DNA from: Synechococcaceae bacterium WB8_1B_136
GTDB taxonomy: Bacteria > Cyanobacteriota > Cyanobacteriia > PCC-6307 > Cyanobiaceae
Direction of reading: 5' to 3'
DNA: 6,102 nt
NCBI GenBank assembly: GCA_010029175.1
Contig: RGNC01000125.1
Span: 1-6,102, forward strand
Shown: positions 1 through 5,170 of the stretch, piece after piece
Position numbering within the stretch: position 1 is the stretch's first letter
Layout of the letters: each line of letters starts with the position of its first letter
Made by a program: the position numbers and the translations under genes
The notes under the pieces: generated by a model
What the model saw: only the letters and a program-made list of their open reading frames with translations
What the model was told of the DNA's origin: nothing
Database searches by the model: none

Positions 1-1096
1 CCCAGCTGCGCAGCTGGGCGGCGGGCAGGCGGGTCCAGAGCCGCTGCTGCTCGAACTGCTCCAGGGCCTCCACCAGCGACGCCACACTCTGCTGGGGGAA
101 CAGCAGACCCGTGGGCTGGGGGGCGCCGCTGCGGATGCAGCGCACCGTGTCCAGCAGCCCCCCCTGCCCCAGGCCAATCACCGGGGCACCGGCCGCCATC
201 GCCTCCACCGGGGCGATGCCGAAATCCTCCAGGCCGGCATACACGTAGGCGCGGCAGCGACCCATCAGCGCATTCACCCGCGACTGATCCAGGCGGCCCA
301 GCAGTTGCACGTTGGGCCGGGCCATGGCCTGCAGCCGGCGCCGCTCGGGGCCATCGCCCACCACCAGCAGCGGCAGCCCGGTGCGGTTGAAGGCCTCCAC
401 CACCAGATCCACCCGCTTGTAGGGCACCAGCCGACACAGGCAGAGATACACGTCGTCGCGGGGTTCGTCCCAGCGGAAGCGGTCCACGGCCACGGGGGGG
501 TGCACCACCGCGGCATCACGACCCCAGTAGCGGCGGATGCGCGCAGCGGTGAAGCGGGAGTTGGCCACCAGCTGATCGGGCCGCTGGCCGCTGGCGCGAT
601 CCCACTGGCGCAGGGCGTGCAGCTGCCAGCGGATCAAGGGGCCCAGGCCGCGCCGCGCCAGGGCCGACTGGCGCAGGTAGGCGTGCATCTGGTCCCAGGC
701 GTAGCGCACGGGGGTGTGCACATAGCTCACATGGCACTGATCGGGGCTGGTGAGCACGCCCTTGGCCACCAGATGGCTGCTGCTGAGCACCAGCGGGTAG
801 CCGCTCAGGTCCAGCTGTTCGATCGCCAGGGGCAACAGCGGCAGGTACTGCTGCACATGGCTCACGCCCCAGGGCAGCCGTTGGATGAAGGAGCTGCGGA
901 TGGCACGGCCAGCCAGCCAGCTGCCCTGGCGGCGGCTCTCGCCATCCACCAGCGCGAACAGCTGCGCGGGGGCCCCATCGGGATCCAGCTGCCGCAACAG
1001 CGGATCCAGTTCGCGCACCACCAGCTCCGCCCCCCCCACAGACCGCGGCGTGAACCACTCGTGCACCAGGGCGATCGGGCCGGGGATGACGGGCAT
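1..1096 (-). CDS. Glycosyltransferase family 4 (GT-B fold), C-terminus cut by window edge
   Basis: This is a retaining GT-B glycosyltransferase that should move a sugar from a nucleotide-sugar donor to an acceptor in the cytoplasm, probably for exopolysaccharide, O-antigen or glycolipid synthesis; the substrate cannot be read from sequence. From the ATG at 1096 the frame gives 365 residues with no stop before the edge. Seen: an N-terminal domain opening with IALVHEWF and SVGGAE (residues 8-24), then a C-terminal domain with CRLVPYKR (221-228), whose R and K fit the donor-phosphate site, VVGDGPER (245-252), and the GT4 EX7E motif with E290 and E298 in GLEDFGIAPVEAMAAGAPVI. Family members are usually about 370-400 residues, so only a short tail should be missing. 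No clear Shine-Dalgarno sequence precedes the ATG; the next upstream in-frame codons offer no better start. It is transcribed divergently from the small gene at 1213. The family call is secure; the pathway is unknown. Confidence 0.94.
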   Translation of the reverse strand, partial: MPVIPGPIALVHEWFTPRSVGGAELVVRELDPLLRQLDPDGAPAQLFALVDGESRRQGSWLAGRAIRSSFIQRLPWGVSHVQQYLPLLPLAIEQLDLSGYPLVLSSSHLVAKGVLTSPDQCHVSYVHTPVRYAWDQMHAYLRQSALARRGLGPLIRWQLHALRQWDRASGQRPDQLVANSRFTAARIRRYWGRDAAVVHPPVAVDRFRWDEPRDDVYLCLCRLVPYKRVDLVVEAFNRTGLPLLVVGDGPERRRLQAMARPNVQLLGRLDQSRVNALMGRCRAYVYAGLEDFGIAPVEAMAAGAPVIGLGQGGLLDTVRCIRSGAPQPTGLLFPQQSVASLVEALEQFEQQRLWTRLPAAQLRSW

Positions 1097-1212
1097 GGCG
1101 GCCAGGCTAGATGCGGGATCTTGAAGAAGGATGGACCGTCAGGTCACAAAAACTCTCAGCTGATTGCCGCAACCCGAAGGGGTCCCGATGCTGATGGCGG
1201 TTGAACGCTGCC

Positions 1213-1455
1213 ATGCCAATCCGCGAGCTTCTGGAAGATGCCCTTGAGGAGCCCTCGATCGGCGCAACCACCAGCTTCAGGTGGCATGCCACACCCGTGG
1301 GCATCGCGGCCCTGTGGACGGAAGGGGCTGCGCCCCCATCCCCCCCGTACGACAACGCCCTAAGGGAAGGGCTGGAAGTGGGCCTCGATCTGAGCCGCGA
1401 AGAGCGGGAATTCCACCAGTTGAGCAAGGGGCTGGTGCTGCTGTTCCACAGCTGA
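1213..1455 (+). CDS. Small hypothetical protein, 80 residues
   Basis: I do not recognise this protein. The ATG at 1213 was chosen over an in-frame TTG at 1201; a GGCGG at 1196-1200 is only a poor ribosome binding site for it. The product is soluble and rather acidic, with an amphipathic start (PIRELLEDALEE), a middle with a Pro-rich turn (APPSPPYDNA, about residues 40-49), and a charged helix (LSREEREFHQLSKG, 60-73). There is no signal peptide or membrane segment. The acidic, helix-forming composition looks like a real protein, whereas the opposite-strand frames over the same bases are rich in Arg and Ser and look like shadows. It diverges from the glycosyltransferase gene (116 bp between starts) and converges on the ribbon-helix-helix gene (44 bp between stops). 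Confidence 0.55.
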   Translation: MPIRELLEDALEEPSIGATTSFRWHATPVGIAALWTEGAAPPSPPYDNALREGLEVGLDLSREEREFHQLSKGLVLLFHS

Positions 1456-1499
1456 ACGCCGCAGAAAGTGCAGTGTCCGCCTGACGCGCGGCCGGCCCC

Positions 1500-1691
1500 T
1501 CAGGACATCGGGCGATCCAACGCCTGTTGCAGGATCTCCGCCGCGATCTCGCGCATCGACCGACCGCGGCGCTCACTCATGGCCTGCAACGTGGCATAGG
1601 CCTCCGGGCTCAGCTCCAGATCAACGCTCCTGGGAAAGCGGGAGGGATCGAGCCGCCAGGGATCCGAAGCATGGAGCGGATCAGGTGGCAC
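1500..1691 (-). CDS. Small ribbon-helix-helix (Arc/MetJ-type) DNA-binding protein, GTG start
   Basis: The 63-residue product has a disordered N-terminal 20 residues, then the ribbon-helix-helix pattern: strand RSVDLELS (21-28), helix A PEAYATLQAMSERRG (29-43), turn, and helix B SMREIAAEILQQALDR (45-60). Such proteins dimerise through the strand, which reads operator DNA, and many are antitoxins or autorepressors. The GTG start at 1691-1689 is supported by GGAG on the minus strand (plus-strand bases 1699-1702) with a 7-base gap, the clearest ribosome binding site in the window. No toxin gene lies next to it: the upstream side is a gene-free stretch and the downstream neighbour at 1213-1455 is convergent. 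It may therefore be a solitary antitoxin-like regulator. The fold is inferred from pattern, not proven, and the DNA target is unknown. Confidence 0.7.
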   Translation of the reverse strand: MPPDPLHASDPWRLDPSRFPRSVDLELSPEAYATLQAMSERRGRSMREIAAEILQQALDRPMS

Positions 1692-1692
1692 C

Positions 1693-1719
1693 GATCAACT
1701 CCGAAGGGCTGGCTTGATC
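1693..1719 (-). promoter_or_regulatory. Inverted repeat around the ribosome binding site of the ribbon-helix-helix gene
   Basis: GATCAA at 1693-1698 and TTGATC at 1714-1719 are perfect inverted copies whose centres are 21 bp apart, about two helical turns. The GGAG ribosome binding site of the 1691 GTG start lies between them (1699-1702). Small ribbon-helix-helix proteins often bind inverted repeats in their own leader, so this could be an autoregulatory operator. That role is inferred; six-base arms can also arise by chance. Confidence 0.3.
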
Positions 1720-1752
1720 AGAACGCGACACTGAATGAGATGTGGGCAGATT

Positions 1753-1771
1753 TGTGTGTGTGGGGGGGGGG
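1753..1771. repeat. TG dinucleotide run followed by ten Gs
   Basis: Five TG units (1753-1762) run directly into an uninterrupted G homopolymer of ten bases (1762-1771). Such tracts change length by polymerase slippage. This one lies about 70 bp upstream of the GTG start of the ribbon-helix-helix gene, where it could alter promoter spacing, but I could not place a matching -35/-10 pair around it. Homopolymers of this length are also a common place for sequencing error. Confidence 0.8.
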
Positions 1772-2007
1772 CATAAGACGTATCAACAAACACGAAGGGT
1801 TGTTAATAGCAGCCGCTGAACAACTGCAGACCCAGACCACATCAAACAGAAAGCTTCGAAATAACTCTCAATGCGAAAGATATAGATTTAAGCGGCGAAT
1901 CCACGGCCCACAACGATCGGATCAGCAACAACACCCACTGGCATCGTGATCACCGCGCAAGACCCACTCCAGCACCGTTTGCTCTGGCCGGTTTGTGGCG
2001 TCCGCCC

Positions 2008-2349
2008 CTACTCCGCGATCGATCGGCCGGCCTGACCGCCAGAGGCCAGCACCGGGGTGTTCGCAGCCTCCAGAGCCGCAGCCTCCGGGGATGGGTCCCA
2101 CCACTCACGCCGCAGGCGCCGGTAGAGCATCTCGGGATCACGGTATTGCCGCGGCAAGCTCAGGTGCAGCCGCATCAGGTGCTGCCAGCACACGGTTCGC
2201 TGCACCGTGCTGAGGGAGGCGCCACCACGCACCAACATCCGCAGGGCCTTGCAATAGAGGGGAAAGCCGGCTTCCAGCTCGCCGATCTGGAGTCCTGGTG
2301 CCGCTGAACTGACGGCCATGGTGATCACGTGCTGGGCGCGTGGGCTCAT
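2008..2349 (-). CDS. Conserved-looking small cyanobacterial protein, function unknown
   Basis: The 113-residue product has a well-formed core from about residue 19 to 84: GLQIGELEAGFPLYCKAL, a spacer, then TVQRTVCWQHLMRLHLSLP (49-66) and YRDPEMLYRRLRREW (69-83). It is helical, basic and soluble, with Cys33 and Cys54 and several Trp and Arg residues. It resembles short proteins I associate with Synechococcus and Prochlorococcus genomes, but I know no assigned function and claim none. The start may be the ATG at 2349 or the one at 2319 (residue 11); neither has a clear ribosome binding site, and the first 18 residues look non-essential. The frame stays open far upstream, but that part is antisense to yccF. 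The C-terminal 25 residues are Ala/Gly-rich and probably disordered. It diverges from yccF, with 129 bp between starts. Confidence 0.72.
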   Translation of the reverse strand: MSPRAQHVITMAVSSAAPGLQIGELEAGFPLYCKALRMLVRGGASLSTVQRTVCWQHLMRLHLSLPRQYRDPEMLYRRLRREWWDPSPEAAALEAANTPVLASGGQAGRSIAE

Positions 2350-2478
2350 GCTGCTGCGCGAACGGCAGCTTGGTTTGTATTCCCTGACGCCACTGCCGCG
2401 TCGGGTGGCGCACAGACCGCCGGTGCGGTTGTGGCATAACGGAGCAGTTGCAAGCTGGAGAGCAGCACCACCGAATCC

Positions 2479-2883
2479 ATGTTCCGTTTTCTGCTCAACC
2501 TGCTCTGGTTCCTGCTGGGGGGCTTCGTGATGGGCCTGGGCTGGTGGCTGGCGGGCTTGGTGGCCGCCATCACGATCGTTGGCATCCCCTGGGCCAGGGC
2601 CTGCGTTGTGATCGGGAACTTCTCCTTCTGGCCGTTTGGCTACGAGGCCGTCAGCCGCAGGGAACTCACCGGGCGGATGGATTGGGGCACCGGCCCACTC
2701 GGCCTGATCGGCAACGTGATCTGGTTTGTTCTGGCCGGCTGGTGGCTGGCGATCGGCCACCTCACCTCCGCGGTGGCCTGTTTCGTCACCATCATCGGCA
2801 TCCCCTTTGGGATCCAACACATCAAGCTGGCCCTGATCGCCCTGGCACCGATCGGCCTGCAGGTGGTGCCGGTTCGGCGCTGA
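2479..2883 (+). CDS. yccF: YccF-family inner membrane protein (two YccF domains)
   Basis: The 134-residue product is a polytopic membrane protein of the YccF family (Pfam YccF, formerly DUF307), whose molecular role is not established. Two homologous halves are visible. The first has a membrane segment at about 4-34 followed by TIVGIPWARACVVIGNF and the signature FWPFGYE (32-56). The second repeats the layout: LIGNVIWFVLAGWWLAIGHL (76-95), then TIIGIPFGIQHIKLALIALA (104-123). The repeated T-I-x-G-I-P turn is the clearest family mark. Length is close to the E. coli protein (about 148 residues). A charged loop (about 58-70) separates the halves. GGAG at 2457-2460 is too far from the ATG at 2479 to be a normal ribosome binding site. 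The cupin gene follows 56 bp downstream on the same strand and may share the transcript. Confidence 0.93.
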   Translation: MFRFLLNLLWFLLGGFVMGLGWWLAGLVAAITIVGIPWARACVVIGNFSFWPFGYEAVSRRELTGRMDWGTGPLGLIGNVIWFVLAGWWLAIGHLTSAVACFVTIIGIPFGIQHIKLALIALAPIGLQVVPVRR

Positions 2884-2906
2884 GCCCATCGGAACCGCCG
2901 CGTCTG

Positions 2907-2918
2907 TGGCCGCGGCCA
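2907..2918. repeat. Perfect 12-bp palindrome between yccF and the cupin gene
   Basis: TGGCCGCGGCCA reads the same on both strands and sits 24 bases after the yccF stop and 22 bases before the cupin ATG. It could be a regulator site or a small structure in the transcript. No T-run follows it, so it is not a standard terminator. In GC-rich DNA a chance origin is possible. Confidence 0.45.
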
Positions 2919-2939
2919 AGGTGAACGAGAATCGGCCCC

Positions 2940-3632
2940 ATGGACCTCAACGCCGACCTCCACCAGCGCGCGGTGCTCGACAGCAAAGCTCTGGCCTGGA
3001 GTCCCTCCCCGATGGCCGGCGTGGAACGGCGCCTGCTGGATCGCCGCGGTGAAGAAGTGGCCCGTGCCACCTCGATCGTGCGCTATGCCCCGGGCAGCCA
3101 CTTTGCGCGCCACAGCCATGGCGGCGGCGAAGAGATCCTGGTGCTGGAGGGCACCTTCTCCGACGAGCCCGGCAGCTATCCAGCCGGCACCTACCTGCGC
3201 AATCCCGCCGGCTCCAGCCACGCGCCCTTCAGCGAGGAGGGCTGCACGATCCTGGTGAAGCTGCAGCAGATGCATGCGGCAGACCAACAGCAGCTGGTGA
3301 TCGACACCCACAACCGCACCTGGCTACCGGGGCTGGTGCGCGGGCTGGAGGTGCTGCCCTTGCACGCCTTCGGCTCGGAGCACGTGGCCCTGGTGCGCTG
3401 GGCGCCGGGCACGGTGTTTCAGCCCCACGGCCATCCCGGCGGTGAAGAGATCCTGGTGCTCGATGGCGTGTTCCAGGACGAACACGGCACCTATCCGGCC
3501 GGCTGCTGGCTGCGCAATCCGCCCGGCAGTGTGCACAGGCCCTGGAGTGACACCGGCTGCACAATCTGGGTGAAAACAGGCCATCTGCCGAGCACCACCA
3601 CAGTGAGTTGTGAGCAGCTGCGCAACACTTGA
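2940..3632 (+). CDS. Two-domain ChrR-like cupin, metal-binding
   Basis: The 230-residue product is made of two tandem copies of a ChrR-type cupin domain and nothing else. Each copy matches both cupin motifs almost exactly. Motif 1, G(X)5HXH(X)3E(X)6G, is PGSHFARHSHGGGEEILVLEG (51-71, split here as H58, H60, E64) and again with H163, H165, E169. Motif 2, GX5PXGX2H, is GTYLRNPAGSSH (83-94) and GCWLRNPPGSVH (188-199), giving H94 and H199; the usual final Asn is Ser in both. Each domain therefore has a full set of three His and one Glu to bind zinc, iron or manganese. In the ChrR anti-sigma factor such a cupin senses singlet oxygen or peroxide products, but the N-terminal sigma-binding domain of ChrR is absent here and no sigma gene is adjacent. 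It could be an enzyme (dioxygenase or isomerase type) or a small-molecule sensor. No signal peptide: cytoplasmic. The family is secure, the role is not. Confidence 0.9.
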   Translation: MDLNADLHQRAVLDSKALAWSPSPMAGVERRLLDRRGEEVARATSIVRYAPGSHFARHSHGGGEEILVLEGTFSDEPGSYPAGTYLRNPAGSSHAPFSEEGCTILVKLQQMHAADQQQLVIDTHNRTWLPGLVRGLEVLPLHAFGSEHVALVRWAPGTVFQPHGHPGGEEILVLDGVFQDEHGTYPAGCWLRNPPGSVHRPWSDTGCTIWVKTGHLPSTTTVSCEQLRNT

Positions 3633-3681
3633 GGCAGCCACCCGCCACCGCCCATACCCTGAGCGCAGTTGCCCTGATCCG

Positions 3682-3813
3682 ATGAAGCGCCTGCTGCTCC
3701 TTGCCCTCACCGCAGCAACACTGCTGATTGGCACCAGCGCCAGCGCCTGCGAGAAGCACCTGAACGGGCATCAGAACGGTTCAGACACCAACCTGGAAGG
3801 CAGCAAGAAGTAG
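3682..3813 (+). CDS. Small secreted peptide with signal sequence, 43 residues
   Basis: The product starts with a textbook signal peptide: MKR, a hydrophobic core LLLLALTAATLLIG (4-17), and an Ala-x-Ala-like site in TSASA (18-22). Cleavage would leave a mature peptide of about 21 residues, CEKHLNGHQNGSDTNLEGSK and a final K. It is polar, rich in Asn, Gly, Ser and His, with one Cys at its start. The motif EKHLNGHQNGSDTN looks like one I associate with short exported proteins of marine and freshwater Synechococcus; no function is known to me. No Shine-Dalgarno sequence is seen before the ATG at 3682. It follows the cupin gene by 49 bp and precedes the putative lipoprotein gene by 31 bp, all rightward, so co-transcription is likely. 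The Cys is not placed in a convincing lipobox (SASAC), so secretion is more likely than lipidation, though not certain. Confidence 0.72.
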   Translation: MKRLLLLALTAATLLIGTSASACEKHLNGHQNGSDTNLEGSKK

Positions 3814-3844
3814 ACAGCAAGCGCCCACCAAACGCCCACCGGAG

Positions 3845-4111
3845 ATGATCAGGGCAGGCGCTGTGCTGGCCACGCCGTTGGCTTTGGTGCTGCTTGGATC
3901 CTGCGGAACACAACCGCCGCAAGCGCAGCGGGGTGCCTGCCTCAACGGCGGATCGTCCTGCGCCGCCGCGGCTGCACCTGCTGGGATGCGCCAGGTGCTC
4001 AAGGGACACCGAATTGTGGGGGCTGAATGGATGGAGAAAACCAACAGGGAATCAGGGGTGCCAGACATCGGCATCAGAGCCCAGTGGGAAGCCTTCACCG
4101 AACGACGCTGA
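3845..4111 (+). CDS. Small putative lipoprotein, 88 residues
   Basis: I do not recognise the family. The N-terminus, MIRAGAVLATPLALVLLGSC, has one basic residue, a hydrophobic stretch and a lipobox-like LGSC with the lipid-accepting Cys at 20. The mature part starts with a Pro/Gln linker, has two further Cys (32 and 39) that could form a disulfide, an Ala-rich stretch, and a C-terminal half with ordinary folded character (RQVLKGHRIVGAEWMEKTNR, about 49-68). Such a protein would sit in the periplasm attached to a membrane. GGAG lies at 3841-3844, directly against the ATG at 3845, too close to act as a normal ribosome binding site. It follows the small secreted peptide gene by 31 bp and converges on the membrane-protein gene at 4200. 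The lipobox has Gly at -2, acceptable but less common. Confidence 0.6.
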   Translation: MIRAGAVLATPLALVLLGSCGTQPPQAQRGACLNGGSSCAAAAAPAGMRQVLKGHRIVGAEWMEKTNRESGVPDIGIRAQWEAFTERR

Positions 4112-4203
4112 CCGGTGAGGCAGCGCTGAACAGCCAGACCAACCAATCGAACCCGACCGAGACCAGGCCGGATGCGGGATCAGCGCCGTCGGCAGCCGGT
4201 CAG
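4108..4203. repeat. Complementary arms holding the stop codons of two convergent genes
   Basis: CTGACCGG (4108-4115) and CCGGTCAG (4196-4203) are perfect inverted copies 80 bases apart. The rightward gene's stop (TGA 4109-4111) is in the left arm and the leftward gene's stop (TCA on plus, 4200-4202) is in the right arm. Wobble pairs could extend the stem by one base on either side. There is no T-run, so it is not a classic terminator; it may fold in either transcript or be coincidence. Confidence 0.4.
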
Positions 4204-4388
4204 TCCTCAGGCTCCGGGGTGAGGGGCGGCAGCCTCCGTTCCACCTGCAGAAACACCAGCCAGGCCACGGCTGCGCTGACGCCACCGGTCCAGTCGCTGC
4301 GCAGCAGTTCCACGATCGATACCGTGCTGGCGCCGATGCGCAGGCCGCGCAGCAGGAAGCGGCCGAGCTTTTCCAAGTTCAGGGGCAT
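4200..4388 (-). CDS. Small membrane protein, 62 residues, function unknown
   Basis: From the ATG at 4388 the product has a basic N-terminal amphipathic helix (NLEKLGRFLLRGLRIGASTV, residues 4-23), then VELLRSDWTGG (26-36), a membrane segment VSAAVAWLVFLQV (37-49), and a charged Pro-rich tail (RRLPPLTPEPED). This is a typical shape for a small inner-membrane or thylakoid-associated protein, and it resembles short hypothetical proteins of Synechococcus, though I cannot name it. The frame stays open upstream to about 4637, but that part is Arg/Gly-rich and looks non-coding, so the short form is preferred; a GTG start in the upstream part cannot be excluded. A tight hairpin (GCTGGC-ACA-GCCAGC, 4404-4418) lies 15-30 bases upstream of the ATG. 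No clear ribosome binding site. Confidence 0.6.
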   Translation of the reverse strand: MPLNLEKLGRFLLRGLRIGASTVSIVELLRSDWTGGVSAAVAWLVFLQVERRLPPLTPEPED

Positions 4389-4561
4389 GGTCAGGGCAGC
4401 GCCGCTGGCACAGCCAGCTGCAACCAGGCTGGCAGAGACCCCTTGATCAAGAGGCTCAAGCAGCACAACGGGGCCGGGCGAAACCCGATGGCGCCGCAAA
4501 CGCTGAAGCAGATCGCGAACCTCCCTGCGGGCTACCGACAACCGCCCAGACACACCACCCC

Positions 4562-4672
4562 TTACACCACCACAAATTGCTTGCTGGCCTGGGTCTTGCC
4601 GGGATCCCACGGGACGCCCGCAAAGCAATAGACCCACTGCAGTGCAGCGGGTCTGAGGCTCTCTTGGGACAT
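4562..4672 (-). CDS. Doubtful 36-residue ORF
   Basis: The frame from the ATG at 4672 to TAA at 4562 would give a peptide with the core WVYCFAGVPWDPGKTQASKQ, which reads more like protein than its surroundings. AAGGG lies eight bases before the ATG. The coding strand of this ORF runs through the 4631-4653 palindrome. I do not recognise it; it could be a real microprotein, a fragment of a decayed gene, or chance. Confidence 0.2.
   Translation of the reverse strand: MSQESLRPAALQWVYCFAGVPWDPGKTQASKQFVVV
4631..4653. repeat. Interrupted 23-base palindrome
   Basis: GACCC-A-CTGCA-G-TGCAG-C-GGGTC: arms pair at ten of eleven positions, with one A/C mismatch. As RNA it would fold with a three-base loop (AGT). 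On the minus strand it is followed by TATTGCTTTG, moderately T-rich, so it could end transcription coming from the leftward gene at 4901-5158, but it lies about 250 bases past that stop. Confidence 0.5.
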
Positions 4673-4690
4673 CGGGGGAACCCTTGGGAA

Positions 4691-4717
4691 TCCCCGTTTT
4701 CGGCTCGGAAACGGAGA
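4691..4717. repeat. Hairpin with 11-base arms
   Basis: The core CCGTTTTC (4694-4701), loop GGCTC (4702-4706) and GGAAACGG (4707-4714) pair with one U-G wobble. Two more outer pairs (TC/GA) form beyond a single C/A mismatch. No T-run follows on either strand, so it is not a standard terminator. It may be part of a structured RNA or a repeat end. Confidence 0.5.
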
Positions 4718-4900
4718 GGGTGTCCGTCCGAATAGGCGCCTAGTTAGTCCAGGCAGGTCACCTTGGAGAGGGTGGTGCAAGATACCAACAACACATCCAA
4801 CAACGCAGACACCGCCAAATGAGCGGCATATCAGTTCTGTGCGTTCAGGCGATGAGGGGGTTGGAAAACGACTTCACCGCCGTTTCGACTTCAGGATGCC

Positions 4901-5158
4901 TCACCCTCCCTCGGGACACCACCCCACCGTCACCTCCCGCCGAGCGATCCACTGCGAACACCTCCGCGTCAGGTGCTCGCCTTGAGGGATCAGGCGCTGG
5001 TGAATCGGACAGGTCAGCACCGTGACGCACTGGTTCCCGACCTCATAGCGGAAGTGTTGGCAGGTCAGACAGACGGCGCCAGAGCGTGAGGGGCGCAGAA
5101 CATCCACATCGAGGTAGTCCCACTCCTCGGCAGGGGCAGCAGAGCGAACAGCGGTCAT
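4901..5158 (-). CDS. Cys-rich small protein, possible zinc-binding, function unknown
   Basis: The 85-residue product has six Cys. Four to five lie in a compact core: CLTCQHF (C30, C33), C44, C50 in VLTCPIHQRLIPQG, and C67 in LTRRCSQW; C81 is near the end. The CxxC-x10-C-x5-C spacing with nearby His suggests a zinc site, though disulfides are possible; there is no signal peptide, so cytoplasmic zinc binding is favoured. The pattern CPIHQRLIPQGEHLTRRC looks like a conserved signature of short cyanobacterial hypothetical proteins, but I know no function. The ATG at 5158 is preferred; a GTG directly before it (5161) is an alternative. There is no Shine-Dalgarno sequence. A plausible promoter lies close upstream. 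The gene diverges from the frame at 5210. Confidence 0.75.
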   Translation of the reverse strand: MTAVRSAAPAEEWDYLDVDVLRPSRSGAVCLTCQHFRYEVGNQCVTVLTCPIHQRLIPQGEHLTRRCSQWIARREVTVGWCPEGG

Positions 5159-5170
5159 CACCAGTCGGCA

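Larger units (their letters stand above)
1692..2007. other. Gene-free, AT-richer stretch
   Basis: No frame here has convincing protein character; the plus-strand frame crossing it has the composition of a shadow and starts inside the opposite-strand gene. The bases from about 1725 to 1900 are visibly richer in A and T than the flanks, with short AT-rich stretches such as GATATAGATTTAA (1879-1891). It holds the leader of the ribbon-helix-helix gene at its left end, a GT/G tract at 1753-1771, and a weak GTTGTT (1799-1804) / AACAAC (1819-1824) inverted repeat. It receives the 3' end of the leftward gene at 2008. I see no clear terminator with a T-run. Confidence 0.5.
4389..4900. other. Gene-poor stretch with several palindromes
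   Basis: No frame in this half-kilobase is convincing on either strand apart from one weak 36-codon candidate (4562-4672, minus). It holds a tight hairpin at 4404-4418, an interrupted palindrome at 4631-4653, a hairpin at 4691-4717 and a perfect 10-bp palindrome at 4733-4742. I tested by eye for tRNA, tmRNA and RNase P RNA signatures and found none. It could be the remnant of a lost gene or mobile element, or contain an unrecognised structured RNA. Confidence 0.45.

Noticed and set aside
305..1204. Long plus-strand frame of 299 codons over the glycosyltransferase
   Set aside because: It is rich in His, Gln, Gly and Ala with no recognisable motif and lies antisense to a glycosyltransferase with intact catalytic motifs.
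1527..1949. Plus-strand frame of 140 codons crossing the G tract
   Set aside because: It begins antisense to the ribbon-helix-helix gene and has no protein-like pattern in the AT-richer part.
2350..2919. Upstream extension of the leftward 2008 gene to 303 codons
   Set aside because: This part is antisense to yccF and has Pro/Gln/Asp/Gly-rich shadow composition; the gene is better started at 2349 or 2319.
2640..3311. Minus-strand frame of 223 codons over yccF and the cupin gene
   Set aside because: It is antisense to two well-supported genes and shows no domain of its own.
4027..4446. Plus-strand frame of 139 codons
   Set aside because: Ser/Thr/Arg/Pro-rich composition, starts inside the lipoprotein gene and runs antisense to the 62-residue membrane protein.
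4389..4637. N-terminal extension of the 62-residue membrane protein to 145 codons
   Set aside because: The extra part is Gly/Arg-rich, ends in a low-character Ala/Gly stretch, and lacks a ribosome binding site; kept only as a possible alternative start.
4680..4770. Possible tRNA or tmRNA
   Set aside because: The hairpins do not form a cloverleaf, there is no T-loop consensus at the right distance, and no tmRNA end signature.
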